From Gemmatimonadota bacterium (GTDB lineage: Bacteria; Gemmatimonadota; Gemmatimonadetes; Longimicrobiales; Gaopeijiaceae), in the NCBI GenBank assembly GCA_030430625.1, contig JAUIKL010000002.1, forward strand, positions 1-64,000: a stretch of 64,000 nt of DNA. Reading direction: 5' to 3'. Positions 63,130 through 64,000 of the stretch are shown here, one piece after another; position 1 is the stretch's first letter, and every line of letters begins with the position of its first letter. The position numbers and the translations under genes are program-made. The notes beneath the pieces were generated by a model. The model searched no databases, was not told the DNA's origin, and saw nothing but the letters and a program-made list of their open reading frames with translations.

Positions 63130-63998
63130 CACCCCTCCGCGTCCAACCCGAGAAGGTGAACGGAGGCCTCGTACTGGCGATCGATCTCCTCCACGACGAA
63201 GGGGATCGCGCCGGGGTCGAGGCCCAGCTTCGCCCAACCGGAGGCCGAAACCGGGGGCACGTACCGCTCTCCGCTTCCCCCGAACCGGAGCGCGTGCGCC
63301 AGTATGTCGGCCACGTGCATCGTGGCGGCCTCGGTCGGGAACCGGTCCGCCCGGCGCGGCTGATGGTGGAAGCCGATCGCCTGCTGTAGGACGTCCGGCA
63401 TCTTCCACTGCTTCATCAGGATCATTCCCAGCCGTGCGTGATCGAAGCCGAGGATGTCCTGCTCGGCTTCGATGAGCAGCGAGTCTCGGTCGCGCGCTGC
63501 GGACAGGACGGACTTGGCCTCGTCCGGAGCGCGCAGAAGGAGTACGAGGCGCCCCACGTCGTGGAGGATCCCGGCCACGAAGAAGCGTTCGACGTTCGCC
63601 TCGCCGCGCATACCAGAGATGACGCGGGCCGCGACGCCGCACGCAAGGCTGTGACGCCAGACCCCGTCGACGTCGATCAGTTCAGCGGGAATGTTCTTGA
63701 AGAGACCGGTCACCGAGGTGGCCAGCGAGAGGTCCCTCACCTGTGAGGTGCCGACGACACTCACCGCCTGAGACACGGTCTCGATCTTCTTCGGAAAAGC
63801 GAAGAAGGCGCTGTTCACGAGCTTCAACAGTCGGGCCGTGAGAGCCGTGTCCTGTCGGATCACATTGGCAACATCGCCGGCACCACCGCGGGGGTGGTTG
63901 ATAACCTCCATCAGTCGGTTGTAGACGACGGGCGGAGAGCCGAGCTCCGGGGAGCCCGAGATCAGATCCTGCGGACGGAGGCGGCCCGAGACGGTCAC
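63129..63998 (-). CDS. HDOD-domain signalling protein, possibly cut at the window edge
   Basis: At least 289 residues. The HDOD domain ('DTALTARLLKLVNSAFFAFPKKIETVSQAVSVVGTSQVRDLSL') covers most of the protein, with 'AGILHDVGRLVLLL' and 'IGFHHQPRRA' preserving some HD-type histidines. HDOD proteins act in signal transduction, often beside kinases, and affect twitching motility in several bacteria. The first possible codon in the window is a GTG two bases from the right edge, so the true start may lie outside. Its stop overlaps the kinase start. Confidence 0.85.
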   Translation of the reverse strand: MTVSGRLRPQDLISGSPELGSPPVVYNRLMEVINHPRGGAGDVANVIRQDTALTARLLKLVNSAFFAFPKKIETVSQAVSVVGTSQVRDLSLATSVTGLFKNIPAELIDVDGVWRHSLACGVAARVISGMRGEANVERFFVAGILHDVGRLVLLLRAPDEAKSVLSAARDRDSLLIEAEQDILGFDHARLGMILMKQWKMPDVLQQAIGFHHQPRRADRFPTEAATMHVADILAHALRFGGSGERYVPPVSASGWAKLGLDPGAIPFVVEEIDRQYEASVHLLGLDAEG

Positions 63999-64000
63999 CA

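Overview
The window is a gene-dense, high-GC stretch of a Gram-negative-type bacterial chromosome. It carries many signal peptides and lipoboxes, Pst phosphate uptake, type IV pilus genes and a 180-kDa-class NAD-glutamate dehydrogenase. The mix of secreted beta-propeller proteins, a GspH/PilV/PilW/PilX pseudopilin set, PilB-receiver fusions and a DUF1028/SPFH neighbourhood made me think of Gemmatimonadota. That placement is an inference from gene content; no rRNA or other marker gene is present. I saw no tRNA, rRNA, CRISPR array, insertion sequence or prophage, and no gene-free stretch longer than about 300 bases.

Layout. (1) 1-4558: the start of a gene running off the left edge, a DUF4139-type secreted protein (-), an NTF2-like lipoprotein (+), and a PilB/GspE-like protein with a C-terminal receiver domain whose P-loop lysine is missing (+). 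(2) 4548-23754, all on the minus strand: a probable seven-gene operon for a polyunsaturated fatty acid (PUFA) synthase. The order is PfaD enoyl reductase, PfaA (KS-MAT-5xACP-KR-DH-like), PfaC with an internal acyltransferase (KS-CLF-AT-DH-DH), phosphopantetheinyl transferase, a glyoxalase-like protein, a secreted asparaginase and an unknown protein. The last five genes overlap one another by 1 to 13 bases. (3) 23894-27369: a DUF1028 protein (-), divergent from an SPFH-GYF protein and a double zinc-ribbon membrane protein. (4) 27533-32891: three consecutive secreted beta-propeller/FG-GAP proteins. (5) 32926-41909 (-): an M16 protease, then a phosphate cluster transcribed as pstS, a PhoU-pseudophosphatase fusion, pstC, pstA, two unequal PstB ATPases and an unknown protein. 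(6) 42052-45187: a creatininase-like protein, a serine beta-lactamase-like hydrolase and a small membrane protein. (7) 45190-52856 (-): NAD-glutamate dehydrogenase followed by four minor pseudopilins, every junction overlapping. (8) 52992-58247 (+): a YhaO/YhaN (SbcD/SbcC-like) pair, an alpha/beta hydrolase and a HEAT-like protein. (9) 58262-63998 (-): HDOD protein, hybrid histidine kinase, HPt protein and a second, intact PilB-receiver fusion.

Four observations deserve a second look. The pilus motor is represented by two PilB-receiver paralogues, one intact and one with a broken nucleotide-binding site; the intact one sits at the end of a complete phosphorelay. The two Pst ATPases have complementary motif losses, predicting a heterodimer with one working and one degenerate ATP site. 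PhoU is fused to a low-molecular-weight phosphatase fold lacking its catalytic Cys and Arg. The PUFA synthase has the order and AT placement I recall for myxobacterial loci rather than the gammaproteobacterial pfaABCDE form. Start codons were chosen by ribosome binding site and overlap with the upstream stop, so several differ from the ORF track.
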